Source: Bog-1198 sp963727045 (GTDB lineage: Bacteria; Pseudomonadota; Gammaproteobacteria; Steroidobacterales; Steroidobacteraceae). From it: DNA of 64,000 nucleotides. The notes beneath the pieces were generated by a model, which was given only the letters and a program-made list of their open reading frames with translations, did no database searches and was not told where the DNA came from. The stretch lies in contig CAVSES010000001.1 in NCBI GenBank assembly GCA_963727045.1, positions 620,001 to 684,000 of the forward strand, given 5' to 3'. Shown here piece after piece: positions 44,277-51,614 of the stretch; within the stretch, counting starts at the first letter, position 1; each line of letters begins with the position of its first letter. Both the position numbers and the translations under genes were made by a program.

Positions 44277-44334
44277 TTCGAACCGCCGACCAACGGATTA
44301 ACAGTCCGTCGCTCTACCACTGAGCTACCGGGGA
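44260..44334 (-). tRNA. tRNA-Asn (GTT)
   Basis: A 75-nt cloverleaf including encoded CCA: acceptor TCCCCGG/CCGGGGA, D arm GCTC/GAGC, anticodon loop CTGTTAA with GTT, T loop TTCGAAT. The 3' 16 bases recur at repeats A and B. No terminator tract follows; an AT-rich arm does. Confidence 0.96.
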
Positions 44335-44384
44335 ATGCGGAGGAGGCGCGGATTGTCGGAAAGCCCAGCCTCGAAGTCAAGGAA

Positions 44385-45365
44385 TCAGGCGTGGCCCAGG
44401 GTGGCGTGGGGCACGTAGGGTGCCTCCAGTTGCGCGACTTCCGCCGGCTCGAGGCGCAGGCGGAGCGCGGCCACCGCATCCTCGATGTGTTCTGGTTTCG
44501 AGGCGCCGATGATCGGAGCGGTGACGAATGGCTTATGCGTTATCCACGCGAGCGCGACCTGTGCCTTCGGAACTCCCCGGACGGCTGCAATCGCCGCGAC
44601 TTGCTCGACGACTGTGCGGTCGGCGTCCACCGTGGATTCGTAGAGTTTGTTGCCGTAGTCATCGGTCCTCGAACGTGCCGTCTCGGTTGCCCATGCGCGG
44701 GTGAGGCGGCCGCGGGCGAGGGGGCTCCATGGCACCACTGCAACTCGTTCAGCGCCGCACAAAGGAATCATTTCACGTTCCTCTTCGCGGTACAGAAGGT
44801 TGTAGTGATTTTGCATGCTTACGAACGGTGTCCAATGGTGCTGTCGAGCGAGATGCAGGGCCTTGCTGAATTGCCAGGCGTACATCGATGAGGCGCCCAG
44901 ATACCGTGCCTTGCCGCTCTTCACGACGTCGTGCAGGGCCTCCAGAGTCTCTTCGATGGGTGTCGCGTAGTCCCATCGATGTATCTGATAGAGATCCACG
45001 TAGTCGCTTCCCAGGCGTCGCAGGCTGGCATCGATCGCCGCGAATATGGCTTTGCGCGACAGGCCGCCGCTATTGGGGTCCTTGTGCATCGGGAAGTAGA
45101 CCTTGGTGGCGATCACCGCTTCGTCGCGACGCATGAAATCTTTCAGGGACCGACCCACGATTTCCTCGGATGTGCCGTCGGAGTAAGTGTTGGCGGTATC
45201 GAAATAGTTGATCCCCGCATCCACCGCCTGGCGTATCAAGGGACGGCTTTGGTCTTCTGGCAAGGTCCAGGGATGGTCGCCGCGTTCAGGAACCCCAAAG
45301 GTCATGCAGCCGAGACATAGCTCGGAAACCTTGAGGCCGGTATTGCCCAGATTCTTGTAATTCAT
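44385..45365 (-). CDS. Aldo/keto reductase
   Basis: A 326-residue NADPH-dependent aldo/keto reductase of the YghZ/Tas-like branch. It begins MNYKNLGNTGLKVSELCLG; the tetrad is seen as Asp and Tyr in FDTANTYSDG, Lys in ATKV and His in YQIHRWD. The C-terminal coenzyme segment is TAPIIGASKPEHIEDAV. The substrate is unknown (aldehydes or ketones). It lies just beyond the tRNA-Asn on the same strand and so marks the first gene outside the island. The start is chosen from the family pattern; the ribosome site is weak. Confidence 0.9.
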   Translation of the reverse strand: MNYKNLGNTGLKVSELCLGCMTFGVPERGDHPWTLPEDQSRPLIRQAVDAGINYFDTANTYSDGTSEEIVGRSLKDFMRRDEAVIATKVYFPMHKDPNSGGLSRKAIFAAIDASLRRLGSDYVDLYQIHRWDYATPIEETLEALHDVVKSGKARYLGASSMYAWQFSKALHLARQHHWTPFVSMQNHYNLLYREEEREMIPLCGAERVAVVPWSPLARGRLTRAWATETARSRTDDYGNKLYESTVDADRTVVEQVAAIAAVRGVPKAQVALAWITHKPFVTAPIIGASKPEHIEDAVAALRLRLEPAEVAQLEAPYVPHATLGHA

Positions 45366-45433
45366 GCCGCATGGTAACTGCTGCAGCGCCCGCTTCCAGT
45401 CGCATTTTTCCTGGGCGGACTTCCGGTCTCGCC

Positions 45434-45997
45434 TCAGCGAAAGGCAAGTTTGAGGGCATGATCGCGTATGTCGGCGGGCCAACTGTCGATGAGCTCCCGG
45501 AGCCGCTTCTCATCGTTTGCAAACAGCGCACGCGACGCTTCGTCGAAGTTTGTCAGACCGCCGGCCATGGCCGACATGAAGTGATGGGCCGCCTCCTGTC
45601 TCTGGCGGAATTCGTCCCTTTCCTGGTTCGCGCGCCGCGCAGTTTCCACTAGTTTGCGAATGGCCACCGATGCGCCGCCGGGCTGCGAACCCAGCCATTG
45701 CCAATGTTTGGGTAATAGCGTGATCTCCCGGGCCACCACACCGAGCTTCGGGCGACCGCGTCCGCGGGGCGGGGGCGGAGAGGCGGGTTGCGCCAAGCGC
45801 GTGAGTAGCTCGGAGTCGCTGCCGCGCCCATCGATGTCGATCGCGCGACCGGTGCTGTCGTTGTAGATCGATACCGGCTGTCGGGCGCCGCGATCGATGG
45901 CCTTCTTGGCCGCGAGCGCTACCTGATTCAGCGGGCCGGAAGCCAGGCGGCGAGGCCCAATGAATGCCGTAAATTCAATGGGGTGAGGATCGTTCAT
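45434..45997 (-). CDS. DUF2239 protein, probable DNA-binding autoregulator
   Basis: A 187-residue DUF2239 protein. The N-terminal part (1-70) is a small unassigned domain; a Pro/Arg-rich hinge leads to GRPKLGVVAREITLLPKHWQWL (81-102), a basic region followed by SVAIRKLVETARR that resembles a ribbon-helix-helix or short HTH used to bind DNA. No function is established. Its promoter (next entry) carries perfect paired palindromes over -35 to -10, in line with a self-repressing regulator. It is on the same strand as the aldo/keto reductase, 68 bp upstream of it. Confidence 0.75.
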   Translation of the reverse strand: MNDPHPIEFTAFIGPRRLASGPLNQVALAAKKAIDRGARQPVSIYNDSTGRAIDIDGRGSDSELLTRLAQPASPPPPRGRGRPKLGVVAREITLLPKHWQWLGSQPGGASVAIRKLVETARRANQERDEFRQRQEAAHHFMSAMAGGLTNFDEASRALFANDEKRLRELIDSWPADIRDHALKLAFR

Positions 45998-46027
45998 TAC
46001 GCTGATTCACGATGATTTTAGGGGTAA

Positions 46028-46072
46028 ATAATACCCGGATAAAATCAGTGCGTCAATATTATCCGGGTATTA
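46028..46072 (-). promoter_or_regulatory. Sigma-70 promoter with two operator palindromes (DUF2239 gene)
   Basis: On the minus strand: TTGACG (46051-46056), a 17-bp spacer and TATTAT (46028-46033), a near-consensus promoter. Two inverted 14-bp copies, TAATACCCGGATAA (46029-46042) and its exact reverse complement (46059-46072), overlap the spacer/-10 and the region upstream of -35. Each half also contains a near-palindrome TAYCCGGRTA. The centres are 30 bp apart, about three turns. A bound protein would block the promoter. Confidence 0.75.
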
Positions 46073-46190
46073 ATTAGCCCGAGAGGGGGGTGACGCCCGT
46101 GCCACAGTTCGCTGAAAACGCTCTTCCGCCGCGCATCGGACAGTTACGTTCCGCGCAATCATCGACACTAATTACGTCGGTGCGGGAAGG

Positions 46191-47393
46191 TCAGGCGCGT
46201 TTCGCGACCGGGGCGGTCAGCACGCGTCGAATGCGCGCGAGCGCATCTTCCAAGGTCTTCATGCTGCAGGCGAAAGAAATGCGGATATGGCCGGGTGCGC
46301 CGAAACCCGATCCGGGGACCACGGCAACGCCGGCCTCGACCAAGAGGTATTCCGCGAAGTCATTGTCGTCCTTGATTCCCAACGCACTCATGGCGCCTTC
46401 CACCTGCGCGAACGCATAGAACGTACCGGCGCCCGGCAGGCAGGAGATGCCGGAGATGGCGTTCAATCCCGCAACCACGAAATCGTGACGCTCCTTGAAT
46501 GCCTTATTCATCTCGGCGACGCAACTCTGATCGCCGTTCAGCGCCACCGTGGATGCGCGCTGCGAAATGCTGGAGGCATTGGAGGTGGATTGGCCCTGGA
46601 TCGTCGCCATCGCGGCCACGATTGCCTTTGGTCCGCCGCAGTACCCAATGCGCCAACCGGTCATCGCATAGGCCTTCGAGACGCCGTTGATGGTGATGGT
46701 GCGGTCGTAGAGCTGTGGATTCGCCTGCGCGAAGCTCGTGAAGGGTTCGGTCGCCCAGTAAATATGTTCGTACATTTCATCCGAGGCGATCACCACCTGG
46801 GGATGTCGCTCGAGAACGGCTCCCAGCGCCTGCAGTTCGGCTTTGGTGTAGGCGGCGCCGGTGGGATTGCTCGGGCTGTTGATGAACAGGAGCTTGCTGC
46901 GCGGCGTGATGGCCGCGCCGAGCTGTGCAGGGGTGATCTTGTAGCCTTGCTCGGGACCGGCATACACGCTGACGGGCACACCGTCCGCCAAGAGCGCCAT
47001 GTCGGGGTAGGAGACCCAATAGGGCGCGGGGATGACACATTCATCGCCCGGATCCAACAGCGCGGCGCAGACGTTGAAGCAGGTCTGTTTGGCGCCCGAA
47101 GAAACCAGAATTTGAGTGCGCTCGTAGGTCAACCCATTGTCGCGCTTGAACTTGGCGATGATGGCGTCCTTCAGCTCAACCGTGCCTTCCACGGCCGTGT
47201 AGCGCGTAATGCCCTTGCGAATTGCCTCCACGCCCGCATCTTGAATATGCACCGGCGTGTCGAAATCCGGTTCGCCAGCGCCCAGACCGATGATGTCCTT
47301 GCCCTCCGCCTTGAGTTTGGCCGCGCGCGCCGTGACGGCTAGCGTCGGGGAGGGCTTAACCTTTTGAACTCGCTTGGAAAGTGACACGGCCAA
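46191..47393 (-). CDS. Aspartate aminotransferase (class I PLP)
   Basis: A 400-residue class I aminotransferase of the Ib (AspC/thermophile AspAT) branch, interconverting aspartate and oxaloacetate with 2-oxoglutarate. IIGLGAGEPDFDTP, NSPSNPTGAAY and the PLP-lysine motif NGVSKAYAMTGWRIGY are diagnostic, as is GFGAPGHIRISFA at the end. The start is probably TTG (47393) with AGGA upstream; GTG two codons on is an alternative. A prephenate or kynurenine aminotransferase role cannot be excluded. It is divergent from uvrB. Confidence 0.93.
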   Translation of the reverse strand: MAVSLSKRVQKVKPSPTLAVTARAAKLKAEGKDIIGLGAGEPDFDTPVHIQDAGVEAIRKGITRYTAVEGTVELKDAIIAKFKRDNGLTYERTQILVSSGAKQTCFNVCAALLDPGDECVIPAPYWVSYPDMALLADGVPVSVYAGPEQGYKITPAQLGAAITPRSKLLFINSPSNPTGAAYTKAELQALGAVLERHPQVVIASDEMYEHIYWATEPFTSFAQANPQLYDRTITINGVSKAYAMTGWRIGYCGGPKAIVAAMATIQGQSTSNASSISQRASTVALNGDQSCVAEMNKAFKERHDFVVAGLNAISGISCLPGAGTFYAFAQVEGAMSALGIKDDNDFAEYLLVEAGVAVVPGSGFGAPGHIRISFACSMKTLEDALARIRRVLTAPVAKRA

Positions 47394-47542
47394 GGGGAAT
47401 TTCCTGTGTTAAAAACGGCGAGCGAGTGTACGAAAATTAGCCGGTTGGCGCTAGATGACATATGTTCGCCGGAACCACCGACCGGCTCACGTCGCCCCGG
47501 CTGCGCCTGCCCGGGCGAGTTCCAACATGAGACAATGCCACC

Positions 47543-49537
47543 ATGAGTTTTGAGCTTTTTTCGGATTACCTCCCGGCGGGCGATCAACCACAAGCGATTG
47601 AAAAGCTTGTGGATGGCCTCACCAGCGGCCTGGCTCACCAGACCTTGCTGGGAGTAACCGGGTCGGGTAAGACCTTCACCATCGCCAATGTGATCCAGCA
47701 AGTCCAGCGGCCAACGCTCGTGCTTGCGCACAACAAGACGCTGGCAGCGCAGCTGTACGGCGAATTCAAGGTGTTCTTCCCCAAGAACTCGGTGGAGTAT
47801 TTTGTCTCCTACTACGACTACTACCAGCCCGAAGCGTACGTGCCGGCCTCGGATACCTTCATCGAGAAGGATGCCTCGATCAACGAGCACATAGAGCAGA
47901 TGCGCCTGTCGGCGACCAAGGCGCTGCTCGAGAGGCCCGACTCCATCATCGTGGCGACCGTATCGGCGATTTATGGCTTGGGAGATCCGGAGGCGTACCT
48001 CAGCATGGTGCTGCACATGTCTCGCGGCGACCATCTGGAGCAGCGCAAGCTGCTGCGCCGACTTGCGGACATGCAGTACACGCGCAACGAGATCGATCTG
48101 CAGCAGGGCACCTATCGCGTCCGCGGTGACGTCATCGACATTTTTCCGGCCGAGTCGGAGCGCGAGGCGGTGAGGGTCGAGCTGTTCGACGACCGCGTCG
48201 AGGCGTTGAGTTATTTCGATCCGCTGACTGGCGAGGTGATGCGCAAGGTGCCGCGCCTCACCGTTTATCCGTCGACTCACTATGTGACGCCGAAGGAACG
48301 GGTGCACAAGGCGGTCGATGAGATCCGGGAGGAGCTGCGCTCGCGGCTCTTCGAGCTCAATGCAGCGGGCAAGCTGGTCGAAGCACAGCGTTTGCAGCAG
48401 CGAACCCTCTTCGATCTCGAAATGATGAATGAGGTGGGTTACTGCGCCGGCATCGAGAACTACTCGCGCTATTTGTCGGGCCGCATGGCCGGCGAGCCGC
48501 CGCCATGTCTGTTCGACTACCTGCCGAAGGACGCGCTGCTCGTCATCGACGAGAGCCATCAGACCATTCCCCAGCTCGGCGCAATGTACAAGGGCGACCG
48601 CTCGCGCAAGGAAACCTTGGTGGAATACGGCTTCCGTCTGCCCTCGGCCCTCGACAACCGTCCGCTGCGATTCGAGGAATTCGAGCATCTGGCGCCGCAA
48701 ACCATCTATGTCTCCGCGACTCCCTCGCACTACGAGAGGCGCGTCTCGGCGCAGGTGATCGAACAAGTGGTTCGCCCCACGGGCCTTACCGATCCGGCGG
48801 TCGAAATCCGGCCGGTGCGCGCCCAAGTGGACGACCTGCTGTCGGAGATCCGTCTTCGCGCCCAGGCCAATGAGCGCGTCCTCGTCACCACCCTGACCAA
48901 GCGCATGGCGGAGGATCTGACCGAGTATTTGAATGAGCACGGGGTGAAGGTGCGCTACCTTCACTCGGATATCGAAACAGTCGAGCGCTCGGAAATCATC
49001 CGCGATTTGCGATTGGGAAAATTCGATGTGATTGTCGGCATCAACCTGCTGCGCGAAGGGCTCGACATGCCCGAGGTGTCCTTGGTCGCCATCCTCGATG
49101 CCGACAAGGAGGGGTTCCTGCGCTCGGAGGGATCCCTGATACAGACCATCGGCCGGGCCGCGCGCAATATTCAAGGCAAGGCCATTCTCTATGCGGACAT
49201 CCGCACGGGTTCGATCGAGCGCGCCATCGCCGAGACGGACCGGCGGCGCAACAAGCAGATCGAATTCAACGCTGCCCATGGCATCACGCCGCGCACCATC
49301 GTCAAGGCGGTGGGGGACGTGATGGAGGGTGCGCGCTCGGTTCAGGAGAGGGACCGCAGCCCGGACGATGCGTTGGTGCTCGCGCCTGAACAGGCGGTGA
49401 AGCGCATCAAGAAACTGGAAGCCGAAATGATGAAACTCGCGCGCAATTTGGAGTTCGAACAGGCAGCACGCCTGCGCGATCAGATTCAAAAGCTGCGCCA
49501 GGCCGCATTTGGCGTTCCCAGCACTCGAGCGGGCTAG
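47543..49537 (+). CDS. uvrB: Excinuclease ABC subunit B
   Basis: A 664-residue damage-recognition helicase of nucleotide excision repair that loads with UvrA and recruits UvrC. Walker A GVTGSGKT, the beta-hairpin region YYDYYQPEAYVP, DESH helicase motif II, GLDMPEVSLVAILDADKEGFLR and QTIGRAARN are all read; the C-terminal UVR domain (MMKLARNLEFEQAARLRDQIQKL) closes it. The start SFELFSDYLPAGDQP is canonical. No standard LexA box was recognised in the 149-bp divergent gap to the aminotransferase. The FHA gene follows after 9 bp. Confidence 0.98.
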   Translation: MSFELFSDYLPAGDQPQAIEKLVDGLTSGLAHQTLLGVTGSGKTFTIANVIQQVQRPTLVLAHNKTLAAQLYGEFKVFFPKNSVEYFVSYYDYYQPEAYVPASDTFIEKDASINEHIEQMRLSATKALLERPDSIIVATVSAIYGLGDPEAYLSMVLHMSRGDHLEQRKLLRRLADMQYTRNEIDLQQGTYRVRGDVIDIFPAESEREAVRVELFDDRVEALSYFDPLTGEVMRKVPRLTVYPSTHYVTPKERVHKAVDEIREELRSRLFELNAAGKLVEAQRLQQRTLFDLEMMNEVGYCAGIENYSRYLSGRMAGEPPPCLFDYLPKDALLVIDESHQTIPQLGAMYKGDRSRKETLVEYGFRLPSALDNRPLRFEEFEHLAPQTIYVSATPSHYERRVSAQVIEQVVRPTGLTDPAVEIRPVRAQVDDLLSEIRLRAQANERVLVTTLTKRMAEDLTEYLNEHGVKVRYLHSDIETVERSEIIRDLRLGKFDVIVGINLLREGLDMPEVSLVAILDADKEGFLRSEGSLIQTIGRAARNIQGKAILYADIRTGSIERAIAETDRRRNKQIEFNAAHGITPRTIVKAVGDVMEGARSVQERDRSPDDALVLAPEQAVKRIKKLEAEMMKLARNLEFEQAARLRDQIQKLRQAAFGVPSTRAG

Positions 49538-49546
49538 GGAGGACCT

Positions 49547-51427
49547 ATGGCAAGCGGATACAAGCACACCCCGGAGACGGATCTCGAGAAGACCGATGTA
49601 TTGCCGGTGCTGCCCGGCACCCTGGTCGATGGCGACGTCGCGGACGATGCGGTGCCGCTCGACCATACGGCCGTCTTGCCAGGCACCGCGTTTGCCTCGC
49701 CCCAGATCGTGCAGCCGGACTTCGTCCGGACCGCCGGAGTCGATCTGCCCTCGCTCGCGGAGAGCGTGCGTTCGGTCGAGGAGCGGATTGCACGGCAAAA
49801 TGCGGAATTCGAAGCCCTGTCCCGGGCTCATGAGCGCACCCGGGACGCCGAGGCCGCGGCGGCGGCGCGCGCCAAGGCGCTTGCCGCGGATCTGGCCGCA
49901 TCCCGCACCGCTCTTGAGGCCGAACAGTCCCGGTCGCGCGATTTGGAGCGCATATCCGCCGATCGTAACAGCGCCCTCGAGGCCGCCCGCTCGCGGGTCG
50001 AAGAGGCGCTGCGTGAATCGGAGCGCTCTCACAGCGAGTCACGCACGCTGCGCGATGCGCTCGCGGCGCGCGACGCCACCATCGCTCAAGTGCTGCATTC
50101 CCTCGGCGAGCGCGATGCTCAGTTGTCGGCGCTGCAACAGGAGCATGCGAAGATCGTGCCGGCGCTCGAGGCCACCGCGAAATCAACGTTGCGGCTGGAG
50201 GCGGACCTCAAGGCGGTGCGCGCCGATGCGAGTGCGCTCGGAACCGAGCTTGGGGCCAGCCGGCAGATGGTGGCGGCGCTCACCGCGCAGCTCAAGCGCA
50301 GCGACACTGAAATCAATGCGACGCGGCACGACTTGGGCTCGGCAAAGATCCAGGCGAACACGTATCTCGAGGTGCTGCGCACGCGTGAGTGGCGGCATGG
50401 GTTCGATCAAAATCTGTTTCGTGATTTGGATGCGCAGGTCGGCGCGGCGCACGCCGGCCAGGGAGCACTCGCTCTGGAGCGCGATCGCCTGCAGGGGGAG
50501 CTCAAGGCATTGGAGGCGCGCCTGGCCGCCCAAATGCAGGCGGCGGAGTCGGAAAGGACCCGCTTGACGGCGGAAGTGGCCGCGCGCGACCGCGCTGTCG
50601 CGGAGGCGCAGGAACGGGGCAGCCGCGATGCGCAAAAAATCGCCGAGTTGCTCGAGGCTGCCGGACTCAAGGAGGCGGAGCATTCGACGCAAATCGCGCA
50701 ATTGCGCGCCGAGCAGGCGGAGCAAATCGCCCGTCTGCAGTCGGAGGCGGAGGCCCGGGAGCAGGAAATGAGCGTGCTCGTGGCGCACTTGCAGGAAGCG
50801 CGGCGACCGATCCAGTCCATCGAAGCCGAAGTCAGGCGCTTGTCCGAGGAACTCGCGGCGAAGAGCGCCGCACACGCAGAGTTCGAGGAGGAGAACCGCA
50901 AGCTGCGGGCGGCGTTGGAGCGCACTCGCGGAGCGCTCCAGGAGCGCGAATTCCTCATCCGCCGGCTGGAGAAAAGCGAAAGCAACAACGCGAGCGTGCT
51001 CGGACGAATCCAGACCAGCATCGAGAGGCTCGGATCGGTTCCGTTGGGATCGGCCGCGGCGGCGGCCCCGGGCGCAGCGGCGGGGGTGGCCGCGGAGCGG
51101 TCGGTCGAGCTGATCAGAATCGGTGGCGAGGGACCGCTGACGCATGTGTTGTCGCGCCGTACGCGCATCGGTCGGGCGGCCGGCTGCGAATTGCAGATCG
51201 AGTCCGGCTCCGTCAGCCGCCACCACGCGCTGGTGCTGGTGGGCGCTCGCGAGACGATCATCGAGGACCTTAACAGCACCAACGGGGTGCTCGTCAACGG
51301 GCGCAAGGTGACGCGGCACGTGCTCAGCGACGGGGACGCGGTGACGATCGGCGAGAGCCAATTCCGCTATGTCTCGAGGCCGGCGAATCGTGCCGCGGAC
51401 CAGGGCGCGACGCAGCCTGCGCCATAA
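49547..51427 (+). CDS. Coiled-coil protein with C-terminal FHA domain
   Basis: A 626-residue protein: an unstructured start (1-65), a long heptad-rich coiled coil (about 70-500, strong Ala/Glu/Arg), and a C-terminal FHA domain (about 525-605) with RIGRAAGCELQIESGSVSRHHA and DLNSTNGVLVNGRKV, the phosphothreonine-binding pattern. It lies 9 bp downstream of uvrB and is probably cotranscribed. No kinase is in the window. It may link phosphorylated partners to a filament or envelope structure. From memory, this gene is found next to uvrB in some related gammaproteobacteria; role unknown. Confidence 0.85.
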   Translation: MASGYKHTPETDLEKTDVLPVLPGTLVDGDVADDAVPLDHTAVLPGTAFASPQIVQPDFVRTAGVDLPSLAESVRSVEERIARQNAEFEALSRAHERTRDAEAAAAARAKALAADLAASRTALEAEQSRSRDLERISADRNSALEAARSRVEEALRESERSHSESRTLRDALAARDATIAQVLHSLGERDAQLSALQQEHAKIVPALEATAKSTLRLEADLKAVRADASALGTELGASRQMVAALTAQLKRSDTEINATRHDLGSAKIQANTYLEVLRTREWRHGFDQNLFRDLDAQVGAAHAGQGALALERDRLQGELKALEARLAAQMQAAESERTRLTAEVAARDRAVAEAQERGSRDAQKIAELLEAAGLKEAEHSTQIAQLRAEQAEQIARLQSEAEAREQEMSVLVAHLQEARRPIQSIEAEVRRLSEELAAKSAAHAEFEEENRKLRAALERTRGALQEREFLIRRLEKSESNNASVLGRIQTSIERLGSVPLGSAAAAAPGAAAGVAAERSVELIRIGGEGPLTHVLSRRTRIGRAAGCELQIESGSVSRHHALVLVGARETIIEDLNSTNGVLVNGRKVTRHVLSDGDAVTIGESQFRYVSRPANRAADQGATQPAP

Positions 51428-51471
51428 GAGTGATTTTTGGCCGAAGATACGGTATCTTTCGCGCCCTTCGA

Positions 51472-51546
51472 GCGCGCTTAGCTCAGCGGTAGAGCATCAC
51501 CTTGACATGGTGGGGGTCAGTGGTTCGATCCCACTAGCGCGCACCA
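51472..51546 (+). tRNA. tRNA-Val (GAC)
   Basis: A 75-nt cloverleaf with encoded CCA: acceptor GCGCGCT/AGCGCGC, D arm with AGCTCAGCGGTAGAGC, anticodon stem-loop CACCTTGACATGGTG with GAC, and T loop TTCGATC. It stands between the FHA gene and thrS. A short perfect inverted repeat (AAGATAC/GTATCTT) lies just upstream of it. Confidence 0.96.
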
Positions 51547-51614
51547 TCCACGAAGGACGCCGAACCTTCCGAGGTACGGCGGCTCGGGCTCATTCCCTTT
51601 GGTAAGATGCGCTT

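Noticed and set aside
34334..44334. Prophage or integrative element with recombinase
   Set aside because: Attachment-like repeats are clear but no integrase, excisionase or phage structural gene is present, so it is called an accretion island only.
46028..46072. Inverted repeats as a terminator for the aminotransferase gene
   Set aside because: No U-run, a 16-nt loop and clear -35/-10 hexamers inside; operator reading fits better.
47394..47542. LexA (SOS) box before uvrB
   Set aside because: GTTCGCCGGAAC is a perfect palindrome, but the half-site order and spacing do not match known LexA consensus forms for gammaproteobacteria.
47339..50032. 897-residue minus-strand frame across uvrB
   Set aside because: Antisense of uvrB and the FHA gene; no family pattern.
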